A stretch of DNA of 27,464 bases from the NCBI GenBank assembly GCA_003427395.1, contig BFEA01000631.1, positions 442,260-469,723 of the forward strand, in the 5' to 3' direction. Both the position numbers and the translations under genes were made by a program. Numbering within the stretch: position 1 is the first letter of the stretch; the number at the start of each line of letters is the position of its first letter. This document shows positions 24,538 through 27,464 of the stretch, one piece after another. The notes beneath the pieces were generated by a model, which ran no database searches, was not told where the DNA came from, and saw only the letters and a list, made by a program, of their open reading frames with translations. This DNA is from Chara braunii (lineage: Eukaryota > Streptophyta > Charophyceae > Charales > Characeae).

Positions 24538-25893
24538 AAGGCGAACCGCGACAAGTGCGAGTTTGCCCAACGAGAGCTGGAGTATTTGGGCCATTACGTT
24601 ACGCTGCAAGGCATTCGTCTGCTCGCGGACAAAGTACAAGCCATTCAAGATTGGTCGGACCTCGCATGTACTACCGACGTCCGCTCCTTTCTCGGCTTAG
24701 CATCTTACTACATGTGCTTCGTCAAAGGTTTCCAACGGATCGCTGCACCATTGTCGCGACTTCAGTCCCCCTTGGTGCCCTTCGAGTTCAACGGCGAAGC
24801 TCAGCACGCGTTCCACACGCTGAAGTCGGCTTTGCTCCAAGCTCCCGTCTTGAGCATCTACGACTCGACCTTGCCTACCAAAGTGACTACGGACGCTTCC
24901 GGCTACGACATTGGCGCGGTTTTGGAACAACATGACGGCACAGACTGGCATCCGGTTGAATACTTCAGCCAAAAGGTGCCGCTTATCAATTCACTTGATG
25001 ATGTGAGGAAGAAGGAACTGCTAGCTGTTGTCACCGTACTTGAGCGTTGGCGTCACGTTCTCCTCGGGTGTCAGCAATTCACGTGGGTAACGGACAACAA
25101 TCCGTTGACTTATTACAAGATGCAAGACGCGGTGAGCACCACGACCGGTCGGTGGATGTACTTCATTGACTTGTTCGACTTCACCTCCAAGCATATTCCG
25201 GGCCCCTCGAACAAGGCAGCGGATGCTCTCTCGCGAAGAGCCGATCTTTGCGCCTTGGTGCACTCCACATTCGGCCTTGACGAGGACCTGCAACAGCATT
25301 TCGTAAACGGCTACAAGTCGGATCCGGGATTCTCCACACTCTACGCGGACTTATCATCGGATCACCCGCCGGCAAGCAATTATCCCATTGTCGACGGCTA
25401 CTTGCTTCTTCATACACGAGGCAAGGACTTGTTGTGTGTTCCCCAAGACCGCATCTTGCGCACTCGCCTCCTTGGCGAATACCACGATTCGCAGCTGGCG
25501 GGACACCTTGGCGTCCAACGCACACTTGCACGACTCCGCCAGCGATTTCACTGGCCGGACATCATCAGCGACGTCAACCGGTACATTCAGTCATGTGCAG
25601 TTTGCCACCGGAACAAAGGGCGCCATCAGCTCCCGTACGGCGAACTGAAACCATTGCCGATTCCTCGGGAACTAGGTCTCTCCATTGCTATGGATGTGAC
25701 CGGTCCTTTCCCTCGCGATCGCCCTGGCCATGATGGTATTCTCATGGTCGTTGACCGTTTGAGCAAGTACGCTCGATTTCTTCATGCAAGTATCATGCGA
25801 CGGCTCCCGAGCTCGCACGACTTTTGCATACCGGCTGCTTTTGCAGCCACGACGTTCCGGAAGACATCGTCAACGACCGCGACACTCATTTGA
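24538..25893 (+). pseudogene. Gypsy pol: RT thumb, RNase H, integrase N-terminal part
   Basis: Open frame from just after the TAA at 24535. Residues counted from the ATG at 24586. Thumb: EYLGHYVTLQGIRL. RNase H (about 95-215): TTDASGYDIGAVLEQ (Asp103), RKKELLAV (Glu144), WVTDNNPLTYY (Asp170) and NKAADALSRR. Integrase: the HHCC zinc module EYHDSQLAGHLG (His300, His307) with SCAVC (Cys337, Cys340), then the core start LSIAMDVTGPFPRD (Asp370). The homologous reading ends near MVVDRLSKYARFLHA; the following 27 codons are out of frame and the frame stops at 25893. The rest of integrase is in frame 3. Confidence 0.9.
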
Positions 25894-26750
25894 TGTCAGC
25901 CTTTTGGACGACACTCATGGTGGAATCCGGCACCAGCATGAAACCGAGTTCCGCACGGCATCCTCAAACGGATGGGCAAACGGAACGTGCGCACCAGACT
26001 GTGCAGATGATGTTCCGCACGCTCATCAGCCCGGATCAGAAGGACTGGGTTGACTGCCTTCCCGACATCAAGTTCGCCTTCAACACTTCGGTGCACCCGG
26101 CGATCGACGTGACTCCCTTTGAGTTGCATCACGGTGGACAGAAAGGCTGTATCTTCGCAGACATCTTGCTTCCCGCTTGCTCCCCCGCTTCTACAAGGAA
26201 GTACAGGGAACTGCTGGCCAAAGCACGCGCAAATATGCAAAAGGCTCAGGTCCGTATGCAGCAGCAAGCGAATCGGCGTCGCATCCCATGTCCAATCTGC
26301 GCCGGCGACCTTGTTTGGGTCACCTCCGAGGAATTCGCGCTCGAGCAGCACGTCTCGCGTAAGCTCCTCCCTAAGTGGCTTGGTCCATGGAAGGTCACTT
26401 CAGCAGCTGGTGACGACCCCGCGGGTCCCTCTTTCATAACCGAGATTCCCCCGCATTTGACGGTCCACCCAGTATTTCACGCTTCAAAGCTGGCGGTCTA
26501 TACTCCAGCCTCAGCAGCGGATTTCCGGGGCAGACGGTCACATGACCCTCCATCAATGGATGGTCACCAGGAGGTCGACCGCGTCCTTGCTCATCGCAAA
26601 CACGGCAACAAGCCAATGCAGTACAAAGTTACATTCAAGCAATGCGATCTCGACGACACACGCTGGATTTCACGAGCTGACCTGAAGGCGACAACACCCC
26701 TCACCTTCGCGCATTACGAAAAACAGGGACTTGCTAAGGAAGCTGCCTAA
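25824..26750 (+). pseudogene. Gypsy pol: integrase core end, GPY/F and chromodomain
   Basis: A 308-codon frame. VNDRDTHLMSAFW (Asp18) and ARHPQTDGQTER (Glu54) are the second and third integrase catalytic residues; 35 residues lie between them, the classic D-35-E. LLPKWLGPWKV (181-191) is the GPY/F-type motif. IPPHLTVHPVFHASKL follows, and a C-terminal chromodomain occupies about 248-290: HQEVDRVLAHRKHGNKPMQYKV, then DDTRWISRADL. Chromodomains guide integration to particular chromatin. Two of the three expected aromatic cage positions appear as Gln and Phe; Trp281 is kept. The stop is at 26748-26750. The listed start is arbitrary: the frame joins 24538-25893 by a shift near 25790-25830. Confidence 0.88.
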
Positions 26751-26811
26751 CCCGCCTGCCCCGTACGGACATCGGACANACAGCTTCACCCTCGCAGTTA
26801 GCTNGGTCTTC

Positions 26812-26822
26812 AAGGGGGGGAG
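26812..26822 (+). other. Polypurine tract, gypsy element
   Basis: AAGGGGGGGAG lies two bases before the 3' LTR start, in the position that primes plus-strand synthesis. Confidence 0.8.
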
Positions 26823-27195
26823 TGTGTGGCATACTGATACCACACGGGCCNCAGTTAGGGCCCGGTTCTGTAATAGGCACGGCTTAGGCCTAGGTACCAG
26901 GTCACGGTAGGCCTAGGAACCGTCGGCTCAGTTTAGGGTCCGGTAGGCCGCGTTTAGACCCCACCAGACCCAACGGATAGTTGTTTAGGCCAGGTACCGG
27001 TCCATCGGTAGGCCCAGCCGGCAGCGCAGTTTTAGGCGCCACTTTTCAATCGGATCTGCACCGTTGGGCCCGATCAACGGTCCAGATCCGAAGGCACTCA
27101 GTAGGACTGAGGCTGACCCAGCACTATATCAGCTGGGTACCAGCCTCAGTCGGAAAGTGAGTAGAGACCGGAGGTTAGTCTATGCGTTAGTCTTC

Positions 27196-27251
27196 AGGAT
27201 TAGCGCAGCGCTTCAGCGCTAGCAGGATTAGCGCAGCGCGGCAGCGTTAGC
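27196..27251. repeat. 28-bp tandem duplication in the 3' LTR
   Basis: Same two-unit repeat as 8729-8784 in the 5' LTR. Confidence 0.88.
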
Positions 27252-27425
27252 ATGAGCAGCGAGGAGAGAGCGAGCACAGCGGCGAGAAGGAATCAGCACA
27301 GCAGTCGGAACAGCGCCAGCCACCGGCCCAGCCCGCGGCCCAGCGCCAGCCTTCTGCAGCGCCATAGCTACCGGATCAGGTACCAGGGAGAAAGGCCTTG
27401 CCTTCTCTCCCTCTGCTTCCTCCGC

Positions 27426-27433
27426 CTCTCTCT

Positions 27434-27464
<31 letters not shown>
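27426..27464. repeat. (CT)n microsatellite, window end
   Basis: The CT tract of the 3' LTR runs to the last base. The 5' LTR copy spans 149 bp. Confidence 0.95.

Larger units (their letters stand above)
8342..27464 (+). mobile_element. Ty3/gypsy chromovirus-type LTR retrotransposon, split by LINE B
   Basis: Ordered parts on one strand: 5' LTR 8342-9645, PBS 9649-9660, leader, gag from 21170, pol to 26750 in the order protease, RT, RNase H, integrase, chromodomain, then a polypurine tract at 26812-26822 and a 3' LTR from 26825. The LTRs start with the same bases (TGTGGCATAC) and are similar along their length, roughly 95% by eye with a few indels. LINE B, 10.5 kb, is inserted in the leader. 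The alternative, two separate elements, is less likely because each half supplies exactly what the other lacks. The right end is outside the window. Confidence 0.8.
26825..27464 (+). mobile_element. 3' LTR of the gypsy element, cut by window end
   Basis: It starts TGTGGCATACTGATACCA and follows the 5' LTR (8342 onward) for its full visible length. By eye there are about two dozen substitutions in 600 bp, plus indels of about 9 bp near 26910 and 6 bp near 27048. It ends at the window edge in the CT tract. By the length of the 5' copy the LTR should end near 28130. Confidence 0.9.

Noticed and set aside
1-27464. CRISPR array, tRNA, rRNA or host protein gene
   Set aside because: No regularly spaced direct repeats, no tRNA cloverleaf with A and B boxes, no rRNA segment and no non-transposon coding region could be found on either strand.

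Overview
This window is a eukaryotic repeat region made almost entirely of retrotransposons nested inside one another. I found no convincing host gene, tRNA, rRNA or CRISPR array. Three signs point to the green lineage: Ty3/gypsy elements with C-terminal chromodomain remnants, primer-binding sites of the initiator-tRNA-Met type (TGGTATCAGAGC or one mismatch), and LINEs with a plant-type ORF1 (CCHC knuckle) and an ORF2 ending in a reverse-transcriptase zinc-binding domain. The style resembles large charophyte genomes such as Chara, but that is an impression and not a proof. Isolated single Ns occur in most repeats and look like unresolved consensus positions.

Layout. (1) 1 to about 2446, plus strand: a gutted Ty3/gypsy element (element 1) with the end of a 5' LTR, a PBS at 312-323, an integrase/chromodomain remnant at 865-1750, a polypurine tract and the start of a 3' LTR at 1810. 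(2) About 2447-3892: two (TTA)n tracts flank AT-rich sequence and a possible solo LTR (2561-3612). (3) About 3886-8341, minus strand: LINE A, a decayed LINE whose RT core is missing and replaced by about 390 bp of AT-rich sequence with a GA microsatellite. Its 3' UTR holds a perfect 46-bp hairpin. (4) 8342 to beyond 27464, plus strand: a chromodomain-type Ty3/gypsy element whose 5' LTR (8342-9645) starts exactly where LINE A ORF1 stops. It has a PBS at 9649-9660, gag from 21170, pol to 26750, a polypurine tract at 26812-26822 and a 3' LTR from 26825 that runs off the window. (5) 10125-20656, minus strand: LINE B, about 10.5 kb, sitting inside the untranslated leader of the gypsy element and flanked by a perfect 16-bp target-site duplication (10109-10124 and 20657-20672).

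The inferred order of events is LINE A, then gypsy into LINE A ORF1, then LINE B into the gypsy leader. LINE A and LINE B belong to one family: they share ORF1 and ORF2 homology, 3' UTR blocks and a stem-loop just before the poly(A) tail. LINE B is the younger copy. Its RT ORF is uninterrupted for 1086 codons, but ORF1 and the endonuclease part of ORF2 carry frameshifts and one stop. The gypsy gag-pol carries several stops and frameshifts, so none of the elements looks autonomous as sequenced.

The most interesting signals are the nested insertion with both junctions readable, the 46-bp hairpin, the conserved LINE 3' stem-loop, and the long structured LINE B 5' leader (proline-rich upstream ORF, 91-bp tandem repeat, 20-bp GC palindrome, E2F-like site).
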